64,000 nucleotides of DNA from Nissolia schottii. Taxonomy: Eukaryota; Streptophyta; Magnoliopsida; Fabales; Fabaceae. Numbering within the stretch: the stretch's first letter is position 1; every line of letters starts with the position of its first letter. Below the pieces are notes generated by a model. The model was given only the letters and a program-made list of their open reading frames with translations, had not been told where the DNA came from and did not search any database. Shown here in pieces: positions 11,334-25,201 of the stretch. The position numbers were made by a program, and so were the translations under genes. The DNA is taken from positions 353 to 64,352 of the forward strand of contig QANU01048949.1 in the NCBI GenBank assembly GCA_003254905.1. Direction: 5' to 3'.

Positions 11334-13500
11334 CATGGGTTATGTTCCATATTTGATAACAATTTGATTTTTAAAACAACTCTATTTTGAAAGAAAAATG
11401 ATTGGTGTACAACCAATTTTCATGTCACCATATTATCAACCGTGTATTTTCATACAATCGTTATTGATTCCATACGTTACCTTACACGTAATCTCTCACT
11501 AGTTTTTGCATAACTATTTGTCACACTAGTGCACAAACATATATAGCATATGTGCATAAACATTTGAACAAATTAATACAAAATACTAATAGACAAAAAA
11601 CATGAAAATGAGTGGTGCACAAACATTTCTCATATCTTTGCACCAACATATACAACAGACATGCACAAACATATGAACCAAATAACACTAACTATTAGAA
11701 CAAAACATATTAATTAATAGTGCACAAACATATATATCATATTGTTTCACTTGAAAAATTCCAAGTAAAGGAATTAGTCGTCTAAAGCCAAAAGATTGTT
11801 TGAAAAGATGGGACAAACGATTATGGTGCTCTTGGTAAAGAACCAGGTAGTGATTTGTTTAATGCAGAAAAGGAAGAAATAGGAACGAGTGACTATGGCA
11901 CAATGTGCAACAAAATCTAGAGATAAAGTATAGAGGAATGTAAATAAAGCAATGAAAATGGAAAAGAGAATAAAAAAGGAAACTAAAGAGAAACTAAAAG
12001 GAAAGAGAACGATGGCTATTACTCGAATTTCCTTGCACTCTTGATGTCATCAGAAACTTTGAGTTTCATAAATCCTTCAAAAAATGTACCACCCCTTTTC
12101 CATAGCCAATCCCTTCTATTTATAGATTTCGTAGCACCTTTAACCGTCACCCCAAACTCTAGTGACGGTTTCTTAACTTGCCGCGGTGCTCCAATTCCAG
12201 GCCAGTTGTGTCAAGTCGTGTGACACATTGACGTAGTGGGCGGTTACCACTATTTGCACCCCGCATCAGATTGGTGGAAAGTTATTACTATCCGTGCGCC
12301 ATATCAGATTAAAAGAAGTTATAACTATTCACGCGTATAAATGTCGATAACTGTTCCCTCCAATCATATCTATTTGAATACTTTCCTAAGTCAACCCTTA
12401 AATTCATTAACTCTTGAAACGTGTCACCGTTTTGGTCCAGTTGGTAAGTATTTGAAGACAATATTCCCCTTCGCAATCTTAATTCAACTATCCCTCTTTT
12501 TAGTTGTGACGTCTCATGTTCAAATCAATACTTAATTATCCCTTCCCTACTAATTCATTCGTTGCGATTCTTACCATGTTGACGACTTCATTCTTGTTGA
12601 CTAACGATCTCATATTACTAAGGGTTTTTTTAATATTTAGTCGACCCTCAAAACTCTTTCCTTTGTCACAATCTTTACCATCATGACGAGGCCAACTTTG
12701 TCACTAACTCCCTTTTATATTCACTGAATGAGTTTCCAACACATCCATCAACGACTAAATTAAACTGACCGTGTTGCTCAAAAACACAATTACTCTTTTA
12801 CTTTACTTTATTTCTTGATCGCCACTCATCCATAGGCTCCTTCTGATTCTTATCGCCGTCAAATTTGGCGAACCCAACACATACCAAAAGGGAAGATGGA
12901 TGATGGAAAACTTCTACTACATAATGCACAAACATGGCAAGTATGATTGCAGAAGAAGTGGGAAGTGAATGTGAAGCCCTGTGTTTTTTTGTTTATGCAA
13001 TAGAGATGAGAGGCGCGAACAATTTCATTTTTAATGGGGCTTGCATGCACGCGTTATTGTAGGAGAGTGGGTGTTGTGGTGAAGTGGTTAGTTAGGTAGT
13101 GGAGCCGACTCATTAAATAGATGGTTGACAATATAGTGGATGAGCGAGGGGTTGTACATATAGCATAGTTGTTTTTGAAAATTTCTTTTTGCGTGACTAT
13201 TTTGAACTTGAAATAAGTTTGTTTAGGTTTGGACCAGAATCAAGCCTCGTACTCCAACTTTGTATAAGAGTCCAATAAAGTTCAAGTTAGTGAGCTGGTA
13301 GCACTAGAGAGATGAGCCCAACAAACCAGAAGGCCGCTGTAGGGCCCATGCTTCTTACGCGTCCAGTCCACTGTTTGCTTTGCGTGGTGCATTTTGCCAT
13401 TTGTCATTCGCCGTTGGCGGTAACCATAAGGATATAACTCTCATTCATCCAAATTTCAACGTCAGATCTGAATTCTGTTGAGCTCCCACCAAGGTGGTGG
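10896..13500. other. Intergenic; no gene recognised
   Basis: Contains a (TA)n microsatellite (about 11295-11332), a tract with repeated TGCACAAACAT words (about 11520-11750) and otherwise unremarkable AT-rich DNA. Short open frames here have no recognisable protein content. Confidence 0.5.
11520..11750. repeat. TGCACAAACAT-rich repetitive tract
   Basis: GTGCACAAACAT or close variants occur about five times in 230 bp, matching the word found in the small elements at 44777 and 53264. Boundaries are approximate. Confidence 0.5.
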
Positions 13501-13579
13501 GTCTAAATTATTACCTAATAAATTTGCCTAGGTATTTTTATTGGTTTAATTGAACAAAAGAGGAAAAACACAAATAAAT

Positions 13580-13724
13580 GTTCATATTCCTTTCACACGC
13601 CACGCGACATTCTATTGCCTGCTGCTGCTATCATTCCTCTCATCTCCGTCACAAGGAAAAGGGAAATCCCATTATCTTGCAATTGCAATCACAGCAGCAG
13701 CCAGCAGCAGTTAGGCTTCAACAG
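13580..13724 (+). other. Probable 5' UTR exon of the Nudix gene
   Basis: Sequence ending CTTCAACAG|GTACTC offers a splice donor at 13725. A matching acceptor with a long pyrimidine tract (TTTTTTTTGGTCTCAG) ends at 14469. The intron would be 745 nt. An open frame from an ATG near 13577 runs to the donor but meets a stop soon after the junction, so this exon is taken as untranslated. Confidence 0.5.
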
Positions 13725-14552
13725 GTACTCTAACTAACTATCAACCTTAAAACTGTTTTTGTTTCACTTACCGAATCTCTTTATCCTAATGTTTGTTTAT
13801 GGTTTTTTAATTGAACATGCGTGTGTATATACACACACGCACACTCGTTAAGTGTCTTGTATCCCCAGTCAGTCCCCTTTTGTTATTAGGTTTCTCGGTG
13901 TCAGCAAGATGAATGTATGTCTTGGTTCGCTTTCTGTTTCTGCTGTCATGTCGAATCGACAGTGTTTTGTTTTTGGCATTCCATCATTTTCTTTTTTCCT
14001 TTTCCTTTGGCCATCTCTTGGCTTCACTTCATCTCTTCTGTTCTGCACTTTATTAAAAGCTCTCACTTTTGCTTTCACAGTTTGACCCTACTTTCGCGGT
14101 TAAATAATAATCTTCTTCTTCTCACAATTTGTAGTACAATTTTGTCCTTCCTTCGGGTGTCAGCGTGTGTGTGTCTCCCCATAACCGGACGGCGGAATCC
14201 ATGCCCCTTACATATCAATCAATTTACTGGCCAGTCACATCCCCTTTTCAAGTTTTGAAAAGTCCATTTTTTTACTTTTTATTGTTTTCCTTTTCCTTTG
14301 CCTGGAAAACAGTTTTCAAGTACTACTACTATGCCATCCCTAGCATTTGGTTGAGGGAAGGAGACACGCGAATACAAAATTTTTATATGTTATATACTTC
14401 TTTCGAATTATGACATAGGAGACACAATTTTGTTCTGACGAGTCAGATTATTATTTTTTTTGGTCTCAGACAGTACTAGAGTGAGAACCCCTGTTTCTAT
14501 TGCATCCAGTTTAACCTCAACAAATTCATCCTTTGCTGCAGTACCAGTACCA

Positions 14553-16998
14553 ATGACTGCTCAAAATCAAGTGCAACAGATTGAACTACTTACATCAACA
14601 GATGATGATCATGGTGGTATTATTGTGGAAATGGATCAGCCTATGGATGCTACAACCTTTCTATCCATTCTCAGGGCTTCAATTTCACACTGGAAACAGC
14701 TGGTAGTAGTCTTCCATAAAAGTTTCTTCTAGAAATTGATATAATCTTATTTGTATTTATTCATTTGATGAATGCTGGTACAATTGTAAACCAGGCACAT
14801 GGCTTTCCTCCATTTAAAATTATTCATTTGATAAACACTTTCTGTAATGTTTTAATCCTCACTACTTGTGCTGGAATCTAGAATCTCTCACTATCTTTGT
14901 TTATTTTGAGTTATTTAGTCGACATTGTCTTGCAGGGAAAGAAGGGTGTGTGGATAAAATTGCCTATTCATCTAGTCAATCTTGTTGAAGCTCTGGTTAA
15001 GGTGGTGGCTTCATTGTTTACTGTATCGTTAATGGTCACTCTTGAGAAGTTTGGTTGATGATTGATGAAAAATTGATTTCAAACTAATGAATCTATGTCG
15101 ATACATACTAACTTTTTTGTATGAACCATTGTTTCCGTGGCACTTCTATGCAGGAAGGTTTTTGGTATCATCATGCAGAACCAAAATATTTGATGCTTGT
15201 ACATTGGATTGCAGAAAGTGCAAATACTATTCCAGCAAATGCCACACACCGAGTTGGCGTTGGTGCACTTGTCGTGAATGATAAACGAGAGGTATATCCC
15301 CATTATTTGTAGTGCAACTACATGATCAGGCTTCCAGTTGAATGCACTCCATTATGGTTACAGGGCTGTCACCAAGACTGTTATATCATTCCTTTATTGT
15401 GACAAAATGATGTCCTAAACCGGGATGGGAAAGAAATTATATAATTTGGCACTTTGTTCCAGAGAAGAACACTATTTCTATCATGTAGGAAATTTGAAAG
15501 GGTACAGCACCTTGTGTCTCATTTGTGAATGGACTCTGTCGTTTTTTCTTACTTGTGTTTGAATCAAATTGCACTTCAGTTCCTATATGCTCCTGTTTGT
15601 GGGATTTCCGAATAATCAAATGATCTTAGGTCCTTGTGGTTCAAGAAAAGAGTGGACATTTTCAGGGAACTGGGTTCTGGAAATTCCCCACTGGAGTTGT
15701 TGATCAGGTAAATGTATTGGATGTCTATTATACTTTAAAGAAGCTATTCTGTGTGTATATAATCTACTAATTCAACCTAACAGGGAGAAGATATTGGTGT
15801 AGCAGTGGTAAGGGAGGTCAAAGAAGAAACAGGAGTAAGTAATCTCTTCGTGGTATCTATTGAATATGGGATAGTCCTGAATTCAGCTATCTAATAAACT
15901 GTAAATAAAATTTACCATCGTTATTCTAAGCTTAATAACTCCAAATTCTCTCAATCTTCAGGTTGACTCAGAATTTGTGGAAGTATTAGCATTCAGGTAC
16001 ATTTTTACATAAAAATCATACATTTTGTGTATTTGAAAGGAACTTCTGATGGTTGAATATGGAAACTTGAAATCGGATCCTCAAGGTCCAAAATTCATTG
16101 ATATTAGGGGGGAAAGGGAATAAGATTAATGAAATGAGGATGGCCTTGAGTGGTCATTTGGAAGTACTATTAAACTTGTTAATGTTGCCATACACACTAC
16201 TAGATATCATAGTTTATGGGCGAAAATATGTGTGTATACATGTTACTATAAGTCAGATCAAAAAAATTTAGGAACTTCTTTTCTTCTTCCTTTTAGTGTT
16301 GCTTCCATTGCAATTTTACGAATTGGATAACTGGACATTCCTTTCTTATTTCATCTGAATATCCAATCAACAGACAATCTCACAAGACATTCTTTGAGAA
16401 GTCGGATCTATTCTTCGTGTGCTTGTTGCGCCCCCTTTCTTCTGACATCAAAATACAGGAGATAGAGATAGAGGCTGCAAAGGTATAATCTAACCACTAT
16501 GGTATGTTCTCCGCTCATATTTTAAAATGTTGGATGTTTATGGATCATAAAATCTTCATGGTTATGTTTCTCATTGCTTTCACTAGTAAGCTATATCATT
16601 TAATATCTCCCCTGCACATTAGGATCTTTCCTTTTCCGAAGTTGTTTTGCTTTAATTCATACAAGGCTGACAACAAATTGAACTTATTGAAGAAAGATCC
16701 TGAGGTGAATGTAAATTCATTATAGCCAATGAGGGGGGTGCGCGCGCGCACACGTATATCAATTGTTGATATTATTATTTCTGTGCTGCAGTGGATGCCA
16801 TTTGATGAATATGCAGCTCAGCCTTTGATGGAAGAGCTTGAGCTTATGAAGTACATAAATGAAATATACATGGCAAAGATTGATGGACGATACTCTGGAT
16901 TTACTCTTGTTCCTGTATCTACAACATCAAAGCCCTCTGACCAAAAGAGCTATCTGTACTTGAATGCCGGGGGCCTCAAGAGGTTCAATTCTTTGTAA
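14553..16998 (+). CDS. NUDT2: Nudix hydrolase, NUDT2 type
   Basis: Cytosolic-type Nudix hydrolase related to Arabidopsis NUDT2, an ADP-ribose pyrophosphatase linked to NAD+/ATP maintenance under oxidative stress. Eight coding exons join in frame with GT-AG junctions: 14553-14702, 14936-15001, 15154-15291, 15630-15707, 15784-15834, 15962-15996, 16374-16482 and 16792-16998, giving 277 aa. The Nudix box spans residues 140-162 and fits G-x5-E-x7-REVxEExGV exactly, with the metal-binding glutamates in REVKEETG. Upstream are GKKGVWIKLP and GFWYHHAEPKYLMLV, typical of the plant NUDT2/7 group. The start at 14553 matches the family length. The frame is open further upstream, but only back to the acceptor at 14469. 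No transit peptide is obvious. Confidence 0.93.
16739..16752. repeat. Alternating CG/CA tract in the last NUDT2 intron
   Basis: GTGCGCGCGCGCACAC, a run of alternating purine and pyrimidine with potential to adopt Z-DNA, about 40 bases before the acceptor at 16791. Confidence 0.7.
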
Positions 16999-19900
16999 GC
17001 ATCACTCCATGTGTACGCAAATAGACCTTTGGCAACTTAGTATTATTATTTGATTCATTATGGTAAATTCACTTAATTTAAATAACTGAACAAGTGAAAG
17101 GCTGAACCTGAATTAATTAGTTTCTTAGGCCTGAATTGAGAATGCTTTTTCATTCAAAAGGTGAAATTTTAGTTTCCGTTGTGGTTAGTTCAAAGAAAAG
17201 TTTCCCAGAAACTGATGTAATTTTATGGTGAAGTGCTTCCTTGGGGTAACCACACATCATACATGTATATCCAAGAACTTGCGTTATGACTTTGCTAGTA
17301 TCTAATTACTCGTTAGTGCTGAAATGTCACGCGCGCATACTGGGCGAACATGATAATTATTTCATAATGTTGACGGGGCAACAATGAGTGCTGTCAAATG
17401 AGATTAGTAGTTAGTAGCAACTAGATGAAAATGTCTAAGCCTAGTTATAATAAACCTTTTCTCTATGCTTGCCATTATTCATCCTTAAACTCTGTTTCCC
17501 TTCTTAATTACTTTACCAATGATATTTTTCACCTTTGCGCCTTTTTTCTTTATCATTTTACGTCAACACGTTCTGTAGCTCGTACTCAAATAATGTCAAT
17601 AGTTGCAATTCTTTATTCTCCTTCTCCCGTACAATGATATCAATTATCCAGATGTCCACTCCATATTTGTGATGGAAAGTAAACAGTAGACCATTTTTTC
17701 CTTTGTTTCCTGCTCCTAAGCAGTAGTATTACAGTCCCACTCATGAAAGTTGTTCTAGATGCGTGGCAGTGAAACAAAATAGAATAGATGTGTGACAGTA
17801 ATAGGGGTGGTATATAATATAATATTAAGATAACTAAAACCCTTCATTCTTAGCACATAATTTCTCATATTTTTCCACATATAAATTTACTATGTACATT
17901 TAATACAATTGAAATCTTCAATTATTTATATGTGATATCTCATATGTCCTAGTAGTGTCTAAAAGAATAGTGTCCAGATAACAATTTTTTATTCATAATA
18001 TGCCCTTTGGTTATGCTAACCAAAAAGGAGAACGCTGTACTATGTATGGACCGTAATGAGAAATTTGACGACGAGTAAATGAAATATTATTCGCTCCTTC
18101 ACGTATTCTAATATATATTGTTTAAACTTCAAAGATATCTTCCATTACTTTGACAAAATTCAACAAAATCAATCATCTGTTGAAATGGTGGTCTCCAATC
18201 CAATAGCTAACTTGGACTCTTGTGTCTCGCTGCCTCCACATTATGTTGAAGCGTCACTAACCATCACGTAGTCTTGGCGTTATGCAGAAGAAGAAACCAA
18301 TAGCCATAACCCTTCCAATGTTTTGCAACATTTTATAATCTATACACATTTACCAATTTTCTAAATAAGGTAGCCCGAGAGAATGATCAATGGTCCAAAC
18401 TCATTCCGTTAACCAAAGAACACTCACTATTATTAACACGAGGAAGTGATTTTAATTTGTAAGAGTTGAATTTTTTTGCTAATAACGTCGCTATCTCTCT
18501 CTCTCTCTCCTATGTAGATCTTTACACATGCACATATAGAGATCAAGGAGATGGCACATACGTGGAGGTGAGTCAGGCAACAAAACAAAATATAATAGCT
18601 CTGTCAGAAGCATAAATCAAACTCTAGATAACACGAAACTACTAATTAAAGTACCATTTCCATCTCTTCTTTCCATCTGCAGTTTGGCCAAAATAGAAGT
18701 AATGCATTATCATATACAATTAGACAGGTCACTTCATTTGAGCGGCTCTAAATGGTTCACGTAAATAGATGGAATATTTATAATAGCTCATAGGATGCGT
18801 TCATTAAATGTATTAATTTGTTTCGGGCAATCAATAGCTTTTATAACAATCAACGGTTCAACCTAAGTTATTGTTAATTATTCTTAGTTTATGGATAAAT
18901 CGTGCCAAACACTTCATGTGCGTCTTTAATTCAGATGAGATCATTTACATTATCAGCCATGATCAAGTCAGTCAAAGTCCTCCCCAACTTTTTAGGACTA
19001 TCTACTAACACAATGTCTTTTCAAATTGTAACTTTCTTATTTAGTAAAATGCTGACTGAAGTTTCATGGTATCCGTACCTCTACCGAGCTAGCTTTATTA
19101 ATATGGATTAAACGATGTTAACGAGTGTCATTAAAAACGGGATGAACAATCATGTAGAGAGTACCATAAAAAGTAATGTCAAAACTTTTCACATAAGACT
19201 AATTTTATGGTGCATCCCATAATTAAGAGGCACCGCACATTTTGTGATCTCAAGATAAGGTATATCGATACACTAAATTTGTAATATATTGTAGTAGTTC
19301 TTTTTGCCTTGTTATATTAAGTCTTAATTACTTTAAATTCTGTCAATCTTAGTAAAATTTTGTCTTTGTTGAACAAGAAATATTTGTGACTCGCAAAATT
19401 CAAATCAAATAGACTAAGGCAAACCTTTTGTTTTTCAAAGAAAAAAAGCAGCAAGTGCAAAAGTAGTGTAAATATTATCATGAAGCATCCACATGGGAAG
19501 TATGGGACAGTGAACCATTTCAGGCCATCTGTATTGAAAAAAAGGCATATATGTCTCACCCATTTATACAAACAGAACTTATCCACTCAATTATTTGGGC
19601 TCTTTTTCTTTTTTTTATGGTCTTAGCCTAGTTGCCAATTAAGGGAAACTATCCTAGCAAATATCAATACAAAGCAGAGTAGCATCACACATCAAGTTAC
19701 TAAAAATGGGGAAACTAGAAGACAAAAGGACCAAAAACCATGTATGTAGCAGTTATCAGTTACTAAACGAAAAGAATCTATATAGCTTGAGAATAACTTA
19801 AAACGTTTCACCTTCTTAATTCCCTTAACAAACAAACCTTATTACTACTCTTCCTTCCTGCAGAGAGAAACAGAGTGCGGTGGAAAACAGGAAAGGAAAT

Positions 19901-20103
19901 ACAAATATTCTAATTGTGTATTCCAAAAATTAAATTACCAACCACAATAATGCCTCTACATATATTTCAACAGAAAAAAAAAATACAAACAATACAAACT
20001 GGTGTATTCTAATAAAATCAAACATATATTATATGATCAGCATCCATGGAATTTTTTAAAAAAAAGAAGACAGAGAAATTAAGGGGCATAAATAAATCTA
20101 CTA
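16999..20103. other. Intergenic between NUDT2 and NF-YB2/3 type gene
   Basis: The first few hundred bases are probably NUDT2 3' UTR and the last few hundred the NF-YB 3' UTR (both genes point inward). Between them I see AT-rich DNA with a (CT)n tract near 18493-18510 and no recognisable coding sequence. Confidence 0.5.
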
Positions 20104-20628
20104 CTACCTAGGTCTTCCAGAAGATGCAGATCCATACATATTGTGGGCTTGATGCCCCATCATCATCATCATGGTGGTGGAGGGAGGGACCCCGGCAGCA
20201 GCGCCACCATGAGCATAAATCCCAGCAGCGGCGGCGGCATCGGCGTGATCAGCGTGGTGCGGCCTGGCAGTAGCAGCACCCATCATGGCAGTCTTCTCAC
20301 CCTCGAGCTCCCTGTACTTGTGGAGGTAAATCTTGAGTGGGTCCACATAGTCCTCGAATCCCAAGGTTGTCATGGCCCACAGCAGATCGTCGCCGTTGAT
20401 GGTCTTCCTCTTCTCCTTCTGGCACTTGTCGGAGGCTTCCCCTGTTATGAAGCTTATGAACTCCGACACGCACTCCTGCACTGTCTCCTTCGCCTCCTTC
20501 GAGATCTTGGCGTTCCCTGGCAGCGCCTTCTTCATGATCCTGCTCACGTTCGCTATGGGTAGAAGCCTGTCCTGCTCTCTGCACCCCCCTCCTCCTCCCC
20601 CCCCTGACTCGTTATCTGACTCTGCCAT
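20104..20628 (-). CDS. NF-YB2: NF-YB transcription factor subunit, non-LEC1 (NF-YB2/NF-YB3) type
   Basis: Single-exon 174-aa B subunit of the nuclear CCAAT-binding NF-Y complex. It starts MAESDNESG with a glycine run. The B domain (about residues 17-113) carries [38 protein letters not shown] and [21 protein letters not shown], the NF-YB2/3 version that in Arabidopsis promotes flowering with CO and NF-YC. The LEC1-defining aspartate is replaced by lysine (K44). Small oddities: LLP where FLP is usual, and KEAKET where KDAKET is usual. The C-terminus is low complexity (Ala, His, a run of five Met from ATG repeats). It lies on the same strand as the LEC1-type gene 17 kb away. NF-YB2 is favoured over NF-YB3 by gene order. 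Confidence 0.92.
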   Translation of the reverse strand: MAESDNESGGGGGGGCREQDRLLPIANVSRIMKKALPGNAKISKEAKETVQECVSEFISFITGEASDKCQKEKRKTINGDDLLWAMTTLGFEDYVDPLKIYLHKYRELEGEKTAMMGAATARPHHADHADAAAAAGIYAHGGAAAGVPPSTTMMMMMGHQAHNMYGSASSGRPR

Positions 20629-23600
20629 CGATCCCTAACAATTCAATTCAATTCGATTCAATTCACTCCTAACAAATTATTATATATTTCTGTGTACCAT
20701 GTACTATATATTATATTATATATATAAAAAAGGTATATAAAGTATGGTAATAAAGAAGGTAGTACTAGCTAGCTTGGCAGTGGGGGGATAAAGTGGTGGT
20801 GTAGGTATAGATAGATAGATAGATGGTCATCATAATGTGATTGTGGAAACTACAATGATTAAGTTTATAGATTGTGGGTTTTTCTTGGTTTCATCAAGTG
20901 CTTGCTTGCAGTTTGTTTTAGTTAGTGGCAATTAAGCTTTTAATGGGGGAGTGATCGGATTAATTAAAAAGGAGGTTAAGGCTTTAGAAGAGAGGAAAGT
21001 AAGTAAGGTTTGGTAGGAGAGAAATGGGTTGCTTTTTGGAAAATGGAATAACAAAGAGAAATTTTTTGAAAAATCTTTAGTTCACATTACATTAGATGAT
21101 TAAGGGACAAAGTAATTTATAAGCTAAAATGTTTATACTCTGAAGTATGTGCTGCTTGGGGCTCCATAAAGGGATAAGAATTTATCCATATTTAAGACGG
21201 CTTAACATTGGGAATTTGGGACTGTTTGGGTTTTATTATTTTTATTATTATTATTTTGTGTAATTCTATTTTGGCTTCTGTAGGTTCAGTGACATGTGGA
21301 TGGTTTGAGGCCGTTGGTGTGAGCGATAGATTGTGGACGCGTAGGTACGTTGATTGATGTCTTGGTTGGGTTGAGTGGGGAGGAATTAGAAATTCATAAT
21401 GAGAAAATCCACGTCCTTCATTTGTGCGACAAGAAGGGCCTAGGCCTAGCTACCGACTACTCAAACTATTATTATTATTATGCTCTTATATAGTTTAGCT
21501 ACCAAGTGCTATTAAGAAAACAAAAATACATTCAATGTATTTTAAGCTTTAAATGCTTATCTATTTTATTGAATTTTTTTTCTTTGTTTTGTTTTTTTTA
21601 AATAAATCCCTTAAAATATTTGTTAGCTGAAATTTTATATTTGTTATACACATTTAATATATGATTAAAAAAAATAGAGTAAATCACAAATTAGTTCTTC
21701 TAAATTTTGCATTAAACAAATTGATCTCTCTAAAAACAAACTCGCAACATCATCTTTGTCAATTCTAATCTTTGTATATGTTAGTGTCTCACAATTAACC
21801 ATTTCAAATTGATCTCTGATTAAATATATATATATATATATAAAAGAAAATTTGGTTAGTGTTTTTTTCTTCTTCTTCACGTTAAGGATGAATTTGAATC
21901 AATTATAAATTTTCAAAGAACAATTTATTTTACATTTATTCTTATTAGGAATTAATTTAAATTATTTATAAATAGAATGATTAATATGACTTATGTTTAG
22001 ATTTGTTAGGGATTTATTTGCATGTTTAGGTTTCACTCTCATAAGTATTTTTATATGTATTTTTATTATTGAATTCAATTGAATTAAAATAAGTTTAAGA
22101 TAATGATTAATTAATAAGAGAGATTCGTATATGAGCGCAAATTTAACATCTTATATTTAAATAAATTTACAATAAAAATAAATTATATTATTTTTATCTA
22201 AAATAAATCCTTAACTTATAAGCTCATCCACTTTATTTTGAGGTAAATATGAAATAGTAAACTTGTCCAACCCAAGAATTTTTTCAATTGGTAGAAGTGT
22301 AAAACCATCTTCAACCAACTGCAGCCACCTGGCCAGTTGATATGAAATGCAGGGTCCACAATATCAATTCTTATTTTTATGGTCAGTCCTTAATGGAACA
22401 CCTCACTCATTTGTAAGATAAACTTTAGACGCGTCATCTGTGATTAATTACAAGCTAATTGGTGGTGTTTTGCTGTTGGAAAACCCACTTTCAGAGCAAG
22501 TTAATTTAATTTCTATCCTCAATAATCAACTTGTGTACTCTGTTTGCCTTGCCACAAGACAAAAAAAAAAAAGAAAAAAAGAAAGAAAGAAAGGAGGAAT
22601 ATTTGTTGACAATCGAATAATCTATCTGCATCTCTTTATTACTTCGGGTTCACATGTAGAGCGGCTCCAGTTCCTATTCCAGCTTTAAACTAACAATTAT
22701 GATATAAGTGAGAAGGTGTTTATACCTTTTTTATATACAATTATCATTTTTCTTAAATTAAAACAAGGATATGCATTAACAAAACCATGCCATTTCAAAT
22801 TTGCTATTGGTGATATCCATGGAATTTTTGGATCTGAATTCGTTATTGGGTTATGGCTACTGCGGAAGAATAGCAGAAAGTTATCCTCGTTGAATAAGGC
22901 TAGCGACACAAAAATGCTTTGTCTACACCAATATTCTATACATTCGTACATACTCCATCAGATTATACAGAATTAATAAAAATTATACGTATAAGGTAAA
23001 CCTTCCCTAAATAGAATGACACACACTCCCTTGCGATTTTGTGAGCAATTCCACGTGATTTTCACATGTTTCTTTGATAACACGTCGCCGTAACCACCAC
23101 TCATAGTCTCAATCCCACCCTCAGAAACGCGAGCTCGTTTGTGTAGAATGCATTATCAGTGTCGAAAGATCGTATCAAAATTCATCGATTTAATCGAAAT
23201 ATCATATTCGGTTCAATCGAAAGCAATGGAAGAAATTGTTCAAATGCCAGAGAATGTGGTAATTTTTTTTTTCTTTTTTGTTCGTTCGTGGAATGTGTAA
23301 TTGATTGACATGAGAATTTTCGTTTTTAAATCATAGGCACATAAATGCTCAAACATTATACCTGTTATTACATAAACTTTAATCTGAAATGTGCACAAAC
23401 ATTATAATTCTCTAAGTTAGTTCACTGTTAAATCCTCCTATTCAATGCATAAACATTATGACAGGGAAAACACAAACTTTATGTGTGTAATTGCACAAAC
23501 AATACACGAATATTCTCATAATACAACCTGATCACTACTTTAAAAATGCACAAACATTATAAATTTAAATCGCATGCACACAAATGCACGAACATTATAT

Positions 23601-24011
23601 ACAATATTGCACAAACTTTAATCTGAAATGTACACAAACATTATAATCCTCAAATTTGATTCACGTTCTGTTACATTATAATCCTTAGATTTATTTAATT
23701 AAATGCACAAATATTATGACAAGGAAAGCACAAACTTTACGTGTGCTATTTCACAAACAATACACTTATTTTTTCATAGTACAGTCTAATCAGTCTTTAA
23801 AAATGATCATTGTACGTGACCAGTATTTTTATTCAAAAACATTAGACCCTATATCTTCTATCCATTACCCTCATAATTTATCTTATCCTCATTTACCCAT
23901 TATAACGAAACTCCCTCGTATTTCCTCAACAATAATATATTTATTTATCACATCATTTTTATAAATAGGCCCTTGCACATAGTTGAACGGACAAAACAAT
24001 CGTACACTATT
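20629..24011. other. Upstream region of NF-YB2/3 gene and intergenic DNA
   Basis: The proximal 700 bp contain TA-rich stretches and a (GATA)n tract (about 20808-20825), probably promoter and 5' UTR. Further right are AT-rich DNA, a (TA)n tract near 21827-21842, a GAAA-type tract near 22560-22592, and the tandem element at 23372-23830. No gene recognised. Confidence 0.5.
23372..23830. repeat. 239-bp tandem duplication rich in TGCACAAACATTAT
   Basis: The segment beginning ACTTTAATCTGAAATGTGCA near 23376 is repeated about 239 bp later (near 23615). Both copies run in the same order through ATTATGACAGGGAAAACACA (or ATTATGACAAGGAAAGCACA), ACAAACAATACAC and CAGTCT/CAACCTGATCA-like segments. Each unit holds several CACAAACATTAT words shared with the small elements at 44777 and 53264. 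Confidence 0.7.
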
Positions 24012-24019
24012 CACTTGAA

Positions 24020-24804
24020 TAAGGGTGAATAGGTTAGGCCGTCTGTCGAGAGCCTTTGGCTCATTTTGTTTAAGGCTTAGTTTGACTTAACTTATTTAAT
24101 AAACAAGTCAGATTAAGACTTTTAAAAAGGTATTTTTGGCTAAATAGGTCAGGTCATGGATAACAAAAAAATTGTTAGACCCAACGGGTCAGCTCGTTTA
24201 AAAAAATATATCTTTTCCTATTTTTTAATAAAAAATCCTAATATATTATTATAACATAACTTAATCACATTCAATTTTTTTTACTTTTCATTTATCTTAC
24301 ACCCTTATAAATAAAGTCAAACATTCTTCTTTGATTCTTTATCTTTTTGTCTTTGTCTTAAACTTATGGACTTAACATTTCATCTTTTCGTCTACTGTAT
24401 AATACTTATTAATTTGATTTATTTTGTTATATCACTTCTATCTTTATAGAGTAATCTTCTTTTCTAGTCACCAGTATAATTCATCTTCTTTCATGCTTAT
24501 TTTGACAGTGTTAAACTTAAATGGCTGAAAAAATATTTTGTCTTGTATTTTTTATTAATTAATTAAATACACCGTATGTATATATACTTTCAATGTCAAA
24601 CAATATCTAAGGTTCTTTTTTCTTTGTTTTAAGTAAACATGTAAACAAACTTTCGGGTCAGGTCAAACTTTAGAAAGGTCATGGTCAAGTCTTAGAAAAA
24701 TGCCTATGACATGTAATAGGCTTAAGCTCAAGCCGAGTAACTTAGAAGCAGGTTAGGCCTATTTAAACCAAAGCTTAATTTGATTCAACCAATTTCCACC
24801 CTTA
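24020..24804. mobile_element. Non-autonomous hAT-like element, older copy
   Basis: A 785-bp non-coding element. The ends are TAAGGGTG on the left and CACCCTTA on the right, flanked by near-identical 8-bp duplications CACTTGAA (24012-24019) and CACTTGAC (24805-24812). Inside are repeated GGTCAGGTCA/GGTTAGGCC words in both orientations. A fragment of the same family lies at 53444 (TAGGGGTGGGAATAGG). The one mismatch in the target duplication points to moderate age. Confidence 0.72.
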
Positions 24805-25201
24805 CACTTGACTCACCCGTACTCTCTATACCAACATCATGTATCACGTTAAGCTTAAATGTTCTCAAAGAATCATAACAATGTTTACAATAAACATTTA
24901 ATTTATGTTTGGTTTTATAGTTTCTTAAGTTGTATATATTCATGTAATCTCTTTTTTTTATGTTTGAAAATAAAATTTAAAAAATTATGCAACCAAATAT
25001 AAATTAGTGATTCATTATAAACGTTTTTATAGTTATTAAAAATATTTAAAATGCTACATACTCAATCGCATATATTTAAGGAATTGGGCATTGTGCCCTA
25101 AGGGCATAGAAGAATTCACCTACAATTAATAGGTTCTTTTCTTCTTCTTTTTTTTCCTCTATATTTCAATTTTCAATCAATAGTAAAAGATGAATGAATG
25201 A

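Noticed and set aside
23340-23830. CRISPR-like spaced repeats (CACAAACATTAT words)
   Set aside because: Repeat words are short and variable, spacing is irregular, the genome is a plant, and the tract is explained by a tandem duplication of a small element.
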